Assembly: GCA_017643585.1 (NCBI GenBank)
Contig: JAEPND010000002.1
Coordinates: 62,001 to 126,000 of the forward strand
Direction: 5' to 3'
DNA from: Maricaulis sp.
GTDB taxonomy: Bacteria; Pseudomonadota; Alphaproteobacteria; Caulobacterales; Maricaulaceae
DNA: 64,000 bases
In this document: positions 1 through 9,575 of the stretch, one piece after another
Layout: every line of letters begins with the position of its first letter
How positions within the stretch are numbered: the first letter of the stretch is position 1
Position numbers and translations under genes: made by a program
The notes under the pieces: model-generated
Database searches by the model: none
Told to the model about the DNA's origin: nothing
Seen by the model: only the letters and a program-made list of their open reading frames with translations

Positions 1-458
1 TGAAAATGGCGCAGAACACGCTCGACCGTCAGACCGATTTGCTGGCCCGATACGAGCAGCCGCAAGCCCGTCTGGAACTCGGCCTGGCCCTGCGTGGCCT
101 GGCCTCTGCGTGTATTGATTTGTCGGACGGATTGCTGGCTGATGCCGGGCATCTGGCGAAGGCGTCCGGTGTTGGTATCGAGATCGAAAGCGCCATGATC
201 CCGCTCTCGGACCCGGCCTTGCTGTGGCTTGAGAACGAGGGGCAGGCGGGGCTGGTCAAGCTCGCCAGTGCGGGCGACGACTACGAATTGCTGTTCACGG
301 CTCCCTCTGCGCGCTCCGGCGAGATCCTGGCCCTGCAGGCAGATCTGGGGGTCACGCTGAACTGGATCGGGCGCGTTTTGCCGGGCGAGGGATGCATGCT
401 GCTGGATGATGCGGGCGTGGCCATCGACGTGACCGCAGGCGGTTTTACGCATTTTTGA
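1..458 (+). CDS. thiL: Thiamine-monophosphate kinase, C-terminal part (cut by window start)
   Basis: ThiL phosphorylates thiamine monophosphate with ATP to give thiamine diphosphate in the cytoplasm. Only the last about 150 residues are in the window; the frame is open to base 1, so the gene begins upstream and the ATG at 6 is internal. The visible part carries the ATP-grasp-like AIR synthase C-terminal features of the family: CIDLSDGLLAD and the late motif AGDDYELLF. In alphaproteobacteria thiL commonly lies downstream of ribH-nusB and close to hppA, which fits the hppA gene 0.7 kb further on. Confidence 0.9.
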   Translation, partial: KMAQNTLDRQTDLLARYEQPQARLELGLALRGLASACIDLSDGLLADAGHLAKASGVGIEIESAMIPLSDPALLWLENEGQAGLVKLASAGDDYELLFTAPSARSGEILALQADLGVTLNWIGRVLPGEGCMLLDDAGVAIDVTAGGFTHF

Positions 459-498
459 CGCCTGTTTCGTATGCTCACCCAGGATGGTGAGGTGTGAC

Positions 499-996
499 AT
501 GCGTTTTCTTGTTTCGATCCTGATGTCGGTTTTCCTCAGCTCGACGGCGATGGCGTCGACGCTGGTGGCACCGCCGAGCGAAAATGAAGGCTCCTCCGGC
601 GGAGGCGGCAATCGCTTTCTCATGCTGTTTTCCAGCGGCAATGACGAGGAAGAGGCTGTCGAGGAAGAAGAGGATGATCCGCGCTCCTTCACCATGCCGG
701 CCGTTGTGGCCCCGCTGGCCCAGAATGGCCGTCTGACAGGCTTCGCCTACGTGCTTGTCCGGTTGCGCGTTGCTCCGGGACATGATGTTTGGCGTGTGCA
801 GGAAAACACGCACTATGCCCTTGATCTGATGACCCGGTCTGCATTCCGAACGGATCTGAGCACAGAGAATGGGCAAGCGCTCAATCGCGAAACGGCGGTA
901 GAGGTCTGGGCAGGGGCCCTGGCCGAGTATTACGGCGCAGACGCAATCGAGAGTGTGGAGATTCGCAGTTTCGACGTCCGTCTGTTCTCGCGATAA
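499..996 (+). CDS. Exported acidic hypothetical protein
   Basis: Unrecognised protein of 165 residues. The start at 499 is chosen over the upstream ATG at 484 because it has a GGTGAGG-type ribosome site about six bases away and gives a clean signal peptide (residues 1-20, ending in AMAS). After the signal comes a glycine-rich stretch (residues 31-38) and a run of ten Glu/Asp with few interruptions (about 49-60). The C-terminal half looks like a folded domain with LDLMTRSAFR and ends in a basic tail. It lies 40 bases after thiL and may be co-transcribed with it. No function is assigned. Confidence 0.7.
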   Translation: MRFLVSILMSVFLSSTAMASTLVAPPSENEGSSGGGGNRFLMLFSSGNDEEEAVEEEEDDPRSFTMPAVVAPLAQNGRLTGFAYVLVRLRVAPGHDVWRVQENTHYALDLMTRSAFRTDLSTENGQALNRETAVEVWAGALAEYYGADAIESVEIRSFDVRLFSR

Positions 997-1055
997 CGCC
1001 TGTTTTTCCTTTTTTCTTGATTATTTAGCGGGTTAAGCGCGTCGGCGTATTGCAC

Positions 1056-1065
1056 CCCCTAGGGG
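1056..1065. repeat. 10-bp perfect palindrome upstream of hppA
   Basis: CCCCTAGGGG is a perfect palindrome in the 187-base gap between the exported protein and hppA, about 120 bases before the hppA start. It may be an operator or a chance GC palindrome. No convincing -35/-10 pair was identified nearby. Confidence 0.3.
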
Positions 1066-1183
1066 CATTGGGCATAGTCCATTCGTCTAGGGGGAGTTTT
1101 TTACGGTCGGCGCGATTCCCGCGTTTGGCTTCCCCGTTGAAAATAAAGGCCGAAGTGAGGAAAAAATAACGGGGCTCTACGCC

Positions 1184-3271
1184 ATGAACATGCTTTTGCT
1201 GGCCATTGCCGCAGCTGTTCTCGCCATCATCTATGGGGTTGTGCAAACGCAACGCCTGATGAGCGCGAGTGCAGGCTCGGAGAAGATGCAAGAAATCGCA
1301 TCGGCCATCCAAGAAGGCGCGAATGCTTATCTCAAGCGCCAATACACCACCATCGCCATCGTCGGTGCCGCAGTCTGTATCCTGATTGCGCTCACCCTGG
1401 GCTGGCAAGTCGCACTCGGTTTTGCCATCGGTGCAGTCCTATCCGGCGCAGCCGGCTTCATAGGCATGCTGGTTTCGGTCCGCGCCAATGTGCGCACGAC
1501 CCAAGCCGCTAGCACCGGTCTGGCCGCGGGCCTGGCTGTCGCCTTCCGCTCCGGCGCCATCACCGGCATGCTGGTCGCGGGCCTGGCGCTGCTGGGTGTG
1601 GCCGGGTACTTCTGGCTGCTGACCGGCGCCATGGGCTTTGAGTCCGGTGACCGTACGGTCATCGACGCTCTGGTTGCCCTGGGCTTCGGCGCGTCCCTGA
1701 TCTCCATCTTCGCCCGTCTGGGCGGCGGCATCTTCACCAAGGGTGCTGACGTCGGCGGCGACATGGTGGGCAAGATCGAAGCCGGTATCCCGGAAGATGA
1801 TCCGCGCAACGCGGCCACCATCGCTGACAATGTCGGCGATAATGTCGGTGACTGTGCGGGCATGGCGGCTGACCTGTTCGAAACCTATGCCGTGACAGTC
1901 GTTGCGACGATGGTCCTGGCCGCGATCTTCTTTGCCGAAGGTCTTGGCGCCACAATGATGGTCTACCCGCTGGCGATTGCTGCGGTTTGCATCGTCACTT
2001 CGATCATCGGTACTTTCTTCGTCAGCCTTGGCGGCGGTACCAATGTCATGGGTGCGCTCTACAAGGGCCTGATTGCTGCGGGCGTCCTGTCCATCGGTGG
2101 TCTGTGGCTGGTCAATACGGTCGCCCTGCCCAACGGCATGGGTGAGATCGGCGAGATCGGCGGCACCATGATCACCGGCATGGCACTGTTCTGGTGCGGT
2201 GTGATCGGTCTCGTTGTGACCGCAGCCATCATCTGGGTCACCGAATACTACACCGGAACGGAGTTCCGTCCGGTGAAGTCCGTCGCGGAAGCATCGGAAT
2301 CTGGTCACGGTACCAATGTGATCCAGGGCCTGGCTGTTTCGCTTGAAGCGACCGCGCTGCCGGCACTGATCATCATTGTTGGTATTCTGGCGACCTATAT
2401 GCTTGCTGGCCTCTTCGGCATCGCCATTGCGGTGACCACCATGCTGGCTCTGGCAGGCCTGATCGTTGCGCTCGACGCCTTCGGTCCGGTCACCGACAAT
2501 GCTGGCGGTATTGCTGAAATGGCGGGCCTGGATGAAAGCGTTCGTGACACCACGGATACGCTGGACGCCGTCGGCAACACGACCAAGGCTGTCACCAAGG
2601 GTTATGCCATCGGTTCTGCCGGTCTCGGTGCCCTCGTGCTGTTCGCCGCATACACGACGGATGTGGAGCACCTGCTGCACGTTCAGCCGGACTTCTCGCT
2701 GGAGAATCCGTACGTGATTGTCGGCCTGCTCTTTGGTGGTCTTCTGCCTTACCTGTTCGGTGGCATGTCCATGATGGCAGTGGGTCGCGCGGCGACTGCA
2801 GTTGTCGCGGAGGTTCGCCGTCAGTTCAAGGAGATCCCGGGCATCATGGAATTCAAGGCAAAGCCGGATTACGGCCGCGCTGTTGATATCCTGACCAAGG
2901 CCGCGATCCGCGAGATGATTGTCCCGTCTCTTCTGCCGGTCCTTTCTCCGATTGTGCTTTACTTCGCAATCGATGCCCTCGCGGGCCAGGAGCAGGCTCT
3001 GGCCGCTGTTGGTGCCATGCTGCTCGGTGTGATCGTCAACGGTCTCTTCGTGGCTGTTTCCATGACCGTCGGTGGCGGTGCGTGGGACAACGCCAAGAAA
3101 TACATCGAGGACGGCAATCATGGTGGCAAGGGTTCGGAGGCTCACAAGGCTTCTGTAACCGGTGACACCGTCGGTGACCCGTACAAGGACACGGCCGGTC
3201 CGGCTGTGAACCCGATGATCAAGATCACGAATATCGTGGCTCTGCTGCTGCTCGCCTTCCTGGCTGGCTAA
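1184..3271 (+). CDS. hppA: Membrane-bound proton-translocating pyrophosphatase (K+-independent type)
   Basis: This 695-residue polytopic inner-membrane enzyme couples hydrolysis of pyrophosphate to proton export. The pyrophosphate/Mg-binding signatures are present: [18 protein letters not shown] at about 183-200, [19 protein letters not shown] at about 205-224, and [14 protein letters not shown] near the C-terminus. The subfamily marker reads [10 protein letters not shown] with Lys468 and Thr471. Potassium-dependent enzymes have Ala and Gly there, so this should be K+-independent and proton-specific (family knowledge). The length is normal for the family. A strong intrinsic terminator follows at 3295-3323. 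Confidence 0.97.
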   Translation: MNMLLLAIAAAVLAIIYGVVQTQRLMSASAGSEKMQEIASAIQEGANAYLKRQYTTIAIVGAAVCILIALTLGWQVALGFAIGAVLSGAAGFIGMLVSVRANVRTTQAASTGLAAGLAVAFRSGAITGMLVAGLALLGVAGYFWLLTGAMGFESGDRTVIDALVALGFGASLISIFARLGGGIFTKGADVGGDMVGKIEAGIPEDDPRNAATIADNVGDNVGDCAGMAADLFETYAVTVVATMVLAAIFFAEGLGATMMVYPLAIAAVCIVTSIIGTFFVSLGGGTNVMGALYKGLIAAGVLSIGGLWLVNTVALPNGMGEIGEIGGTMITGMALFWCGVIGLVVTAAIIWVTEYYTGTEFRPVKSVAEASESGHGTNVIQGLAVSLEATALPALIIIVGILATYMLAGLFGIAIAVTTMLALAGLIVALDAFGPVTDNAGGIAEMAGLDESVRDTTDTLDAVGNTTKAVTKGYAIGSAGLGALVLFAAYTTDVEHLLHVQPDFSLENPYVIVGLLFGGLLPYLFGGMSMMAVGRAATAVVAEVRRQFKEIPGIMEFKAKPDYGRAVDILTKAAIREMIVPSLLPVLSPIVLYFAIDALAGQEQALAAVGAMLLGVIVNGLFVAVSMTVGGGAWDNAKKYIEDGNHGGKGSEAHKASVTGDTVGDPYKDTAGPAVNPMIKITNIVALLLLAFLAG

Positions 3272-3294
3272 GCGGTCCTGATCGATCGAACTGG

Positions 3295-3323
3295 AAAGCC
3301 CCGGTCCTCTGGCCGGGGCTTTT
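3295..3323 (+). terminator. Rho-independent terminator of hppA
   Basis: AAGCCCCGG (3296-3304) pairs with CCGGGGCTT (3313-3321) across an 8-base loop and runs into TTTT. It sits just after the hppA stop and just before the end of the convergent membrane-protein gene, so the symmetric A/T flanks could serve both directions. Confidence 0.85.
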
Positions 3324-3324
3324 C

Positions 3325-3771
3325 TCATGCGCGCATTTCTTTGAGAACCGCGAGATGAAACAGGAAGGCTGAGGCTGTCCACAGGCCGGAAAAGAAAGCG
3401 GTCACCAGGAAGGTGTCGCTGAAAAATTCGGCCGGCAACAAAATGAAGCCTATGGCACCGAGCACCATCTGGGTCCCGGCCGCGACGAGAAGTGTTGTCC
3501 TCAGGCCGCTCGCCCGAAAACGCGACAGCAAGGCGCCTGTTGCACCAACAACAAGCACAAGCCCCATGGCCTGGTTTATCGGATGGGCACCGGAGCCGAT
3601 CAGGCCGACCGCCAGTTGCATCCACAGCATCAACAGGGCCCCGCCGGCTGCGATTAACACTGCGACATGGTGCCAGAGCGAGCGGGCCGACCGGGTGGCG
3701 ATCCAGTAGGCGCCAGTGCTTCCTGCCACCAGGGCCAGGGCGGCCATATAATCCAGTGCGTCCCAATTCAT
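3325..3771 (-). CDS. Small four-helix integral membrane protein, unknown function
   Basis: This 148-residue protein has about four predicted hydrophobic helices (roughly 8-22, 33-58, 66-85 and 92-140 including a split last pair) and short basic loops. The start at 3771 has GGAG about eight bases upstream. I do not recognise the family; DUF-type membrane proteins of this size are common in Caulobacterales. It is convergent with hppA and shares its terminator region. Confidence 0.7.
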   Translation of the reverse strand: MNWDALDYMAALALVAGSTGAYWIATRSARSLWHHVAVLIAAGGALLMLWMQLAVGLIGSGAHPINQAMGLVLVVGATGALLSRFRASGLRTTLLVAAGTQMVLGAIGFILLPAEFFSDTFLVTAFFSGLWTASAFLFHLAVLKEMRA

Positions 3772-3811
3772 GGCTGATCTCCTACAAGGAGCGACATGCT
3801 GCCAGAATCAC

Positions 3812-3840
3812 AAAACCCCGACCAGTGGCCGGGGTTTGTT
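3812..3840 (-). terminator. Terminator downstream of bamE
   Basis: An inverted repeat with arms AAACCCC (3813-3819) and GGGGTTT (3831-3837), plus inner CC/GG pairs, directly follows the bamE stop on the minus strand, where it reads GGGGTTTTG. It lies between bamE and the start of the membrane-protein gene on the same strand. Confidence 0.75.
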
Positions 3841-3859
3841 GAGACGGAGGCGCGCCGGA

Positions 3860-4354
3860 TTACTGGTCGCGGCGTGGTCCGCCGGCGCCACCCGGCAGGT
3901 TCTGTTCGCCACCGAATTGCTCGTTCGGCAGGGAGCCGACATTACCCAGCAATTGTTCCAGGATGGAGAGCTGGCGGCCACGTGTCGGGGTCTCGGTGTC
4001 GGAATATGCAACGACACGTCCGTCATCGAGGCCATATTCGTTGACTGCCGCGACGACACCGTCAGCATCGAAGGTGATCGCGATGATGCGACGATCGCGC
4101 GTGGACGGGCGAAGATAGGCCAGGCTCTCGCGCGTCGCGGAGATGTAGTACCAGGTATCGTCCTGGAAGGTGCCCCGAGTGGACGGATTGCCGAAGCGTT
4201 GCAGAACAGTTTGTTGCGTATCTTCCGCGACCACGACATTCGGCTCTTCATCAATGCCGTAACGATGACCGTGCGAACGCAGGGTCGGATTGCACGCGGC
4301 CATGGCCAGCGAGCAGACAATGAGAACAGCGGAAATACGAACACTGCGATGCAT
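3860..4354 (-). CDS. bamE: Outer-membrane assembly lipoprotein BamE (SmpA/OmlA family)
   Basis: BamE is a small lipoprotein of the BAM complex that inserts beta-barrel proteins in the outer membrane. The 164-residue product has a lipoprotein signal with lipobox AMAAC, giving Cys21 as the lipidated residue. The SmpA/OmlA fold covers roughly residues 35-110, with the family-typical VLQRFGNPSTRGTFQDDTWYY segment followed by IAITFDADG. The Gly/Pro-rich C-terminal tail is longer than in enterobacteria, which is usual in alphaproteobacteria. It is divergent from the bc1 chaperone gene; this pairing is widely conserved in the class. Confidence 0.85.
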   Translation of the reverse strand: MHRSVRISAVLIVCSLAMAACNPTLRSHGHRYGIDEEPNVVVAEDTQQTVLQRFGNPSTRGTFQDDTWYYISATRESLAYLRPSTRDRRIIAITFDADGVVAAVNEYGLDDGRVVAYSDTETPTRGRQLSILEQLLGNVGSLPNEQFGGEQNLPGGAGGPRRDQ

Positions 4355-4454
4355 GAATTAACTCCTCCGGGGGCGGCCCGGCCTGTACTTGCCGTATTGA
4401 CCTACCCGGCCTGCAGCTTAGCCTCAAGTGCAAAGATTGAGGAGCACCGATTAC

Positions 4455-4991
4455 ATGTTGTTCGGATTGTTCAAAAAACGTCCAGAAAAGCTACGCGCGC
4501 GCGAGCTTTATGAGGGGGTACTGGAAGCAGCCCGCCAACCGGGCCTTTATGGCGCGGACCGTGTTCCCGATACGCTTGAAGGCCGCTTCGAACTGGTCAT
4601 TCTGCATACATCGCTAGTGATCCGGGTTCTTCAGGCCAGCGAGGACGAAACCCATCGAGCGCTTTCTCAACACCTCTTCGACGCCATGTTCGATGATTTT
4701 GACGCTGCCATGCGCGAAATGGGTGTGGGTGATTCCGGTGTCGGCAAGAAGATCCGTTTCATGGCGGAAGGCTTCTACGGCCGTGCCAGCGCCTATGATG
4801 AGGCGTTGAAGGATGAGGATGCTGGTGAGCTGGACGCCGCGATCGCCCGCAATATTTTTGCGTCTGAAGTGCCAAATGCAGCGTCCAGTGAACTCTCTGC
4901 CTACGTCCGGGCAAGTGTTGAAAGGCTTGATGCACAAGGCGCGTTGACGCTGGCGGAAACTCGTGCTCCGGATTTTGCCCGGGTAGATTGA
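4455..4991 (+). CDS. Ubiquinol-cytochrome c chaperone (CBP3-like)
   Basis: This 178-residue member of the ubiquinol-cytochrome c chaperone family is related to mitochondrial Cbp3/UQCC1, which assists cytochrome b assembly into complex III. Seen in the sequence are the N-terminal LFGLFKKRP, RFELVILHTSLVIRVL and FDAMFDDFDAAMREMGVGD segments typical of the family. The ATG at 4455 is preferred over the GTG at 4428 because GAGGAG lies about ten bases before it. The gene is divergent from bamE and upstream of plsX. The DUF177 (YceD) gene usually found between them is absent; only 92 bases separate this gene from plsX. Confidence 0.85.
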   Translation: MLFGLFKKRPEKLRARELYEGVLEAARQPGLYGADRVPDTLEGRFELVILHTSLVIRVLQASEDETHRALSQHLFDAMFDDFDAAMREMGVGDSGVGKKIRFMAEGFYGRASAYDEALKDEDAGELDAAIARNIFASEVPNAASSELSAYVRASVERLDAQGALTLAETRAPDFARVD

Positions 4992-5083
4992 CCGTTATCC
5001 TGCCTTGCATCTCCACGGGGGTCCGATAAGTTCCGCTGGAATTTGGCGGTTCGGGCCGTCGCAAGGGGACACGACCTTCCTGC

Positions 5084-6136
5084 ATGACTGGAATTCCTAC
5101 GATCTCAGTGGACGCGATGGGGGGCGATCTCGGCCCACTCGCAGTTGTTGAAGGTATCGGGCAGGCGCTCAAGCGCTGGCCGGACCGAAAGACCAAATAT
5201 CTGCTCCACGGGCATGAGGACGAACTCAAGCCCTTGCTCGACGCAAATCCTGCGGTCGCTGCCGTGTGCGAATTGCGTCACGCGGAAACCCAGGTCCAGA
5301 TGACCGACAAGCCCAGTGAAGCGGTGCGCCGCGCGCGAGGCTCGTCGATGTGGAATGCGATTCAGTGTGTCAAATCCGGCGAGGCGGACGCGATCGTGTC
5401 ATCCGGCAATACCGGTGCGTTGATGGCGATCTCCAAAGTCATACTGCGCATGAAGAAGGGCGTGCACCGCCCGGCGATTTCCGCCAACTGGCCGACGCCG
5501 AAAGGGCATACGGTGGTTCTGGATGTGGGCGCGAACGTACAATGTGGCGCCACCCAGCTGGTTGAATTTGCGATCATGGGCGAGGCCTTCCACCGGGCTG
5601 TGTTTGGTGAAAGCAAGCCGACTGTGGGGCTGCTCAATGTCGGCCAGGAAGAGCTCAAGGGTAATGACACCGTGCGCGAAGCGGACGGCCTCATTCGCAA
5701 TTCCGGCCTCGAACTCGACTATCGCGGCTTTATCGAAGGCAATGATATCAGCGCGGGCAAGATCGATGTCGTCGTCACGGATGGCTTCACGGGCAATATC
5801 GCGCTGAAGACCGCGGAAGGCACCGCGCGCCTTGTCGCCGGATGGGTCCGCGAGGCGCTGATGAGCTCCTTCATCGCCAAGCTGGCAGCCGGCCTGCTGT
5901 CCCTCGGGGCACTCGACCGCCTGCGTCAGCGTATGGATCCGCGCTATATCAATGGCGGTGTCCTGCTTGGCCTCAAAGGGGTCGTCGTCAAAAGTCATGG
6001 TGGTGCCGACGGAGAGGGCTTCGCCTCTGCTCTGGGCCTGGGATACGCCATGGCCCAGAGTAATTTCATGCCGGAATTGCGGCGCATGCTCGACAAGTTC
6101 ATGGACTATGGCGAGCAGCAAAAAGTGGCTGAGTGA
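5084..6136 (+). CDS. plsX: Phosphate acyltransferase PlsX
   Basis: PlsX converts acyl-ACP and phosphate to acyl-phosphate for PlsY in phospholipid synthesis. The 350-residue length is normal. Visible family motifs are [12 protein letters not shown] at the N-terminus, [26 protein letters not shown] and [16 protein letters not shown]. It is translationally coupled to fabH: the plsX TGA and the fabH ATG share one base (TGATG at 6134-6138). Confidence 0.96.
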   Translation: MTGIPTISVDAMGGDLGPLAVVEGIGQALKRWPDRKTKYLLHGHEDELKPLLDANPAVAAVCELRHAETQVQMTDKPSEAVRRARGSSMWNAIQCVKSGEADAIVSSGNTGALMAISKVILRMKKGVHRPAISANWPTPKGHTVVLDVGANVQCGATQLVEFAIMGEAFHRAVFGESKPTVGLLNVGQEELKGNDTVREADGLIRNSGLELDYRGFIEGNDISAGKIDVVVTDGFTGNIALKTAEGTARLVAGWVREALMSSFIAKLAAGLLSLGALDRLRQRMDPRYINGGVLLGLKGVVVKSHGGADGEGFASALGLGYAMAQSNFMPELRRMLDKFMDYGEQQKVAE

Positions 6137-7110
6137 TGGACGAGCGAGTGTCGCGTATTGCGGGTGTCGGATCTCATCTTCCGGCCCGTATCCTCAGCAA
6201 TGAGGAAATGTCTGCCCTGGTCGATACCAGTGATGAATGGATCCGCGAACGCACGGGCATTCGCCAGCGCCATATCGCCGCCGAGGGCGAGACGACAGCT
6301 GACCTTGCCGAAGCTGCGGCCCGAAAGGCGCTTGATCACGCCGGCATCGACGCCTCGGACATCGATCTGATCGTGCTGGCGACAACCACGCCTGATTTTA
6401 CTTTCCCGTCGACGGCAACTGTCATCCAGGCTCGTCTGGGCATCACCCAGGGTGCGGCCTTTGACGTCCAGGCGGTCTGCACCGGTTTCGTTTACGCCAT
6501 GTCAATCGCGGATAATTTCATCGCGCGCGGCCAGGCTCGCAACGCGATCGTCATTGGTGCTGAGACCATGTCTCGCATCGTCGACTGGACGGACCGCACG
6601 ACCTGTGTGCTGTTCGGCGACGGCGCAGGGGCCATTGTCCTGTCCGGCGAAGAACGCGAGGGCCCGAATGATCCGGGCGTGCTGGCCAGCTATCTGCGCT
6701 CTGATGGGCGTTTCAAGGATTTGCTGCATGTCGATGGCGGACCGTCCTCGACCCAGTCCGTGGGCCATCTGCGCATGGTCGGCAATCAGGTCTTCCGGCA
6801 CGCCGTGACCAATATCGCGGAATCGATGACAACCATCGCCGGGCGCGCGGGTGTCGCGATCGAGGATGTCGACTGGTTCGTTCCGCACCAGGCCAATCAG
6901 CGCATTCTCGAAGGCGTGGCACGCAAGCTGTCCATCCCGACCGAGAAAGTCATCTCCACGGTGGCCGATCACGGCAATACATCCGCGGCGTCCGTGCCGC
7001 TGGCACTGGACCGGGCGATTCAGGACGGTCGTATCAAGCGCGGCGACCTCCTGTTGATGGAAGCTCTGGGCGGCGGTTTCACCTGGGGAGCGGCTCTGGC
7101 CCGCTACTAA
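6136..7110 (+). CDS. fabH: 3-oxoacyl-ACP synthase III (FabH)
   Basis: FabH starts fatty-acid synthesis by condensing acetyl-CoA with malonyl-ACP. The catalytic triad is visible: Cys115 in AVCTGF, His251 in VPHQANQRI and Asn281 in [11 protein letters not shown], in the usual spacing. The ATG at 6136 overlaps the plsX stop by one base; a GTG at 6133 is the only other nearby start. 324 residues. The plsX-fabH-ihfA-MerR order is a standard alphaproteobacterial block. Confidence 0.97.
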   Translation: MDERVSRIAGVGSHLPARILSNEEMSALVDTSDEWIRERTGIRQRHIAAEGETTADLAEAAARKALDHAGIDASDIDLIVLATTTPDFTFPSTATVIQARLGITQGAAFDVQAVCTGFVYAMSIADNFIARGQARNAIVIGAETMSRIVDWTDRTTCVLFGDGAGAIVLSGEEREGPNDPGVLASYLRSDGRFKDLLHVDGGPSSTQSVGHLRMVGNQVFRHAVTNIAESMTTIAGRAGVAIEDVDWFVPHQANQRILEGVARKLSIPTEKVISTVADHGNTSAASVPLALDRAIQDGRIKRGDLLLMEALGGGFTWGAALARY

Positions 7111-7209
7111 ATCGCGAAATTGCCGATTTTCTTGGCTTTTTTCGGGGGGAGAGCGTTGACGCCACCCCTTTTTGGGGCTTAGCCTGTTCTCATCTGTCTG
7201 GGGATTGCT

Positions 7210-7515
7210 ATGTCGGATAAAACTCTTACGCGTGCAGATCTGGCCGAGGCGGTATACCGGGAAGTCGGTCTGTCCCGCCATGAATCTGCGGATCTTGTCC
7301 AAGCTGTACTGGGCATGGTGTCCGATACGCTGGCTAACGGCGAATCTGTTAAACTCTCGTCTTTCGGATCCTTTCTCCTGCGCGACAAACGTGGACGTGT
7401 GGGCCGCAATCCCAAGACAGGAGTAGAAGTTCCGATTGAAGCTCGTCGCGTGCTGGTTTTCAAACCATCGCACGTCCTGAAGGAGCGCGTCGATTCGGCT
7501 CTGTCCAAGGACTAG
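7210..7515 (+). CDS. ihfA: Integration host factor subunit alpha
   Basis: This DNA-bending HU/IHF-family protein of 101 residues acts as a heterodimer with IhfB. The N-terminal dimerisation helices are followed by [20 protein letters not shown] and PKTG, the DNA-binding arm with its RNPKTG tip. The N-terminus [19 protein letters not shown] is alpha-subunit-like. A 99-base spacer from fabH suggests its own promoter. In Caulobacterales IHF is also used at cell-cycle-regulated promoters. Confidence 0.94.
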   Translation: MSDKTLTRADLAEAVYREVGLSRHESADLVQAVLGMVSDTLANGESVKLSSFGSFLLRDKRGRVGRNPKTGVEVPIEARRVLVFKPSHVLKERVDSALSKD

Positions 7516-7553
7516 ACCTCTGTCACAGGGTCGAAGGCTGACGCGATAAACGC

Positions 7554-8003
7554 ATGTCGGTCTTGGAAAAATCGCCGGACGCCTTTCGCACCATCAGCGA
7601 AGCTGCTGATGAGCTGGATGTGCCGGCACACGTTCTTAGATTTTGGGAAAGCAAGTTTTCCCAGATCAGTCCGCTCAAGCGCGCGGGCGGTCGTCGATTC
7701 TATCGACCGCAGGACCTCGCTTTGCTGCGCGGAATAAAACACCTCCTTTATTCAGAAGGCTATACGATCAAGGGCGCCAAGAAGTTCATCAAGGACAATG
7801 GCGTGGCCTCGATTGTCGAGCTTGGCAATAATCCCAATCGTGAACTGGCCCGTGCGGTCGACAGCGCGGATGTGGAAACCAAGCCGCAGGCGGTACGCAA
7901 GACTGGCCCGGGTTCTCGTTCCAATCGCGAAATCAAGGATGTGATCCAGGATCTCGAGGGTGCGCGGGCCAAGTTGAAGTCTGCTTTGAACCCCAAGCTC
8001 TGA
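7554..8003 (+). CDS. MerR-family transcriptional regulator
   Basis: 149 residues. The N-terminal winged helix-turn-helix of the MerR type covers about residues 12-80 ([20 protein letters not shown], then [20 protein letters not shown] and [11 protein letters not shown]). There is no long coiled coil and no cysteine-rich effector region. It stands 38 bases after ihfA and is probably co-transcribed. The ihfA-MerR pair is conserved in alphaproteobacteria, but its target genes are not evident here. Confidence 0.9.
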   Translation: MSVLEKSPDAFRTISEAADELDVPAHVLRFWESKFSQISPLKRAGGRRFYRPQDLALLRGIKHLLYSEGYTIKGAKKFIKDNGVASIVELGNNPNRELARAVDSADVETKPQAVRKTGPGSRSNREIKDVIQDLEGARAKLKSALNPKL

Positions 8004-8060
8004 TTATCGCAGAAACGGGTGTTGCCCCTGATCCGGGAGCTGCCTATAAGGGCGTCCCCA

Positions 8061-8079
8061 TCGTGGCGCCGTGCCACGA
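8061..8079. other. Hairpin between the MerR gene and tRNA-Pro
   Basis: TCGTGGC (8061-8067) pairs perfectly with GCCACGA (8073-8079) across a five-base loop, nine bases before the tRNA. No T-run follows on the plus strand, so it is not a classic terminator. It may be a processing element or a weak terminator for the MerR message. Confidence 0.4.
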
Positions 8080-8087
8080 AAACATGT

Positions 8088-8165
8088 CGGAGCGTGGCGC
8101 AGCCCGGTTAGCGCACTCGCCTGGGGGGCGAGGGGTCGCGAGTTCGAATCTCGCCGCTCCGACCA
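8088..8165 (+). tRNA. tRNA-Pro (anticodon GGG)
   Basis: Full cloverleaf: acceptor CGGAGCG/CGCTCCG, anticodon stem CTCGC/GCGAG with loop CTGGGGG (anticodon GGG), T-arm GCGAG-TTCGAAT-CTCGC, and an encoded CCA at 8163-8165. A second proline tRNA (TGG) lies at 26221. Confidence 0.96.
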
Positions 8166-8194
8166 TTTTCCCGATGTCCTGGTGATCTGCGCTG

Positions 8195-9433
8195 CTATTG
8201 CGCCGCTTTCATGATGTCCTTCATCAGGACCTCGGTATTGGCCAGATCGTCCGGGCTGGGTTTTGCACCTTTCATGATCATCATCTTGGACGCCATGAAG
8301 CTCTGCGGGTCGTTCACGCAGTCAGCAGCAACGAGCACCTCGTCGCGAAGATGAAAAATCGTAATCTGGTCCGGATTATCGCCCTGGCGGATCACGCTGC
8401 CATTCGCGGCCTGCATCAATCCGGCGGTTTGCAGTTTCAGATCGAACTGGTCCGACCAGAACCAGGGCACTTCGCGCCGGGGCAGTGGCTGGCTACAGAT
8501 CGCGGCCGCGACCAGCTTGCCTTGTTCAAGCGCATTGGGAACCGATTCCAGGCGCATGCGTTGGCCCGCCAGCCAGTTGTGCTGATTGCAGCAATCACCA
8601 ATGGCGTAGATCCCGTCTGCTGAGGTCTGACCCTTTTCATCCACCAGAATGCCATTGTCACATTCAATGCCGGCATCGCGGGCCAATTCGATATTGGGCA
8701 GAACGCCGATCCCGACCAGCGCGCTGTCGCACGCTATCTCGGTTCCGTCTGCCAGCTCCACGGCACGCACGCGTCCCGCATCGCCCAGCAAACGACGCAC
8801 CTGGCTGTCGAGGCGGACCTGAACGCCACGTTTCTGGTGCGCCTCCAGATAGAAGCTCGACAGCGCTTCCGGGGCGACCCGAGCGAGAAGGCGGGGCATG
8901 GCCTCGATGACAACGGGCTCGGCACCCAGCTTGCTGGCCACAGAGGCAGCTTCCAGCCCGATATAGCCGCCTCCGATAATGGCGATGCGGCGGCCCGTCC
9001 GGACCTCGGCCTTGAGGGCATCAACGTCAGCGATATTCCTGAGATAGCGAACGCCGTCCAGATCGGCGCCGTCGACCGGCAGCTCGCGCACGCGCGATCC
9101 GGTAGCAAAGACGAGATGGTCATAGGCCTGGCTGGAGCCGTCGTCGAACGTCACGCTCTTGCCGTCGCGATCGATTGCCAGGGCCCGCAAACCGGTGCGC
9201 ATGTCCACTTTCTGCTCATCCCAGGCCTGTGGTGTCTGTACCCAGAGCCGGTCCTCGCCAATTTCGCCGGACAGGTAGGCCTTGGACAGGGGCGGGCGCT
9301 GATAGGGCGGATGCGGCTCGTCTCCGACCATGATGATGCGGCCATCAAACCCGTTGCGACGCAGGCTCAACGCGCATTGTCCACCGGCCTGGCCGGCACC
9401 GATGATTACAACCGTCTGATCCGTGTAGCTCAT
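8195..9433 (-). CDS. FAD-dependent ferredoxin/rubredoxin-type NAD(P)H reductase
   Basis: This 412-residue flavoprotein of the ferredoxin reductase family (rhodocoxin/putidaredoxin reductase, BphA4-like) passes electrons from NADH to a small iron-sulfur protein. The FAD-binding site is VIIGAGQAGGQCA at the N-terminus, the second dinucleotide site is IIGGGYIGLEAA in mid-protein, and IYAIGDC precedes a C-terminal reductase domain with PWFWSDQFDLKLQ. The start at 9433 (MSYTDQ) is preferred to the ATG four codons upstream at 9445 because it places the beta-strand normally. No ferredoxin or P450 gene is adjacent, so the partner is unknown. Confidence 0.88.
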   Translation of the reverse strand: MSYTDQTVVIIGAGQAGGQCALSLRRNGFDGRIIMVGDEPHPPYQRPPLSKAYLSGEIGEDRLWVQTPQAWDEQKVDMRTGLRALAIDRDGKSVTFDDGSSQAYDHLVFATGSRVRELPVDGADLDGVRYLRNIADVDALKAEVRTGRRIAIIGGGYIGLEAASVASKLGAEPVVIEAMPRLLARVAPEALSSFYLEAHQKRGVQVRLDSQVRRLLGDAGRVRAVELADGTEIACDSALVGIGVLPNIELARDAGIECDNGILVDEKGQTSADGIYAIGDCCNQHNWLAGQRMRLESVPNALEQGKLVAAAICSQPLPRREVPWFWSDQFDLKLQTAGLMQAANGSVIRQGDNPDQITIFHLRDEVLVAADCVNDPQSFMASKMMIMKGAKPSPDDLANTEVLMKDIMKAAQ

Positions 9434-9575
9434 TTCCGTCCTCATCGCTTTTCACCATCATGGCGCGAGTGCGGTTTCAGGGCGAGCCCCAATTCAGCCT
9501 GCGACATGATTTCACCGTCCCTGACGCTTGCGCTCTCGTCGAGATGCGATAGCTACGGAGCCAATAGGAGTTGTC

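Noticed and set aside
1439..3766. 775-codon minus-strand open frame over hppA
   Set aside because: It lies antisense to a complete, well-conserved pyrophosphatase; composition is Arg/Asp/His-rich with no domain. It is a high-GC shadow.
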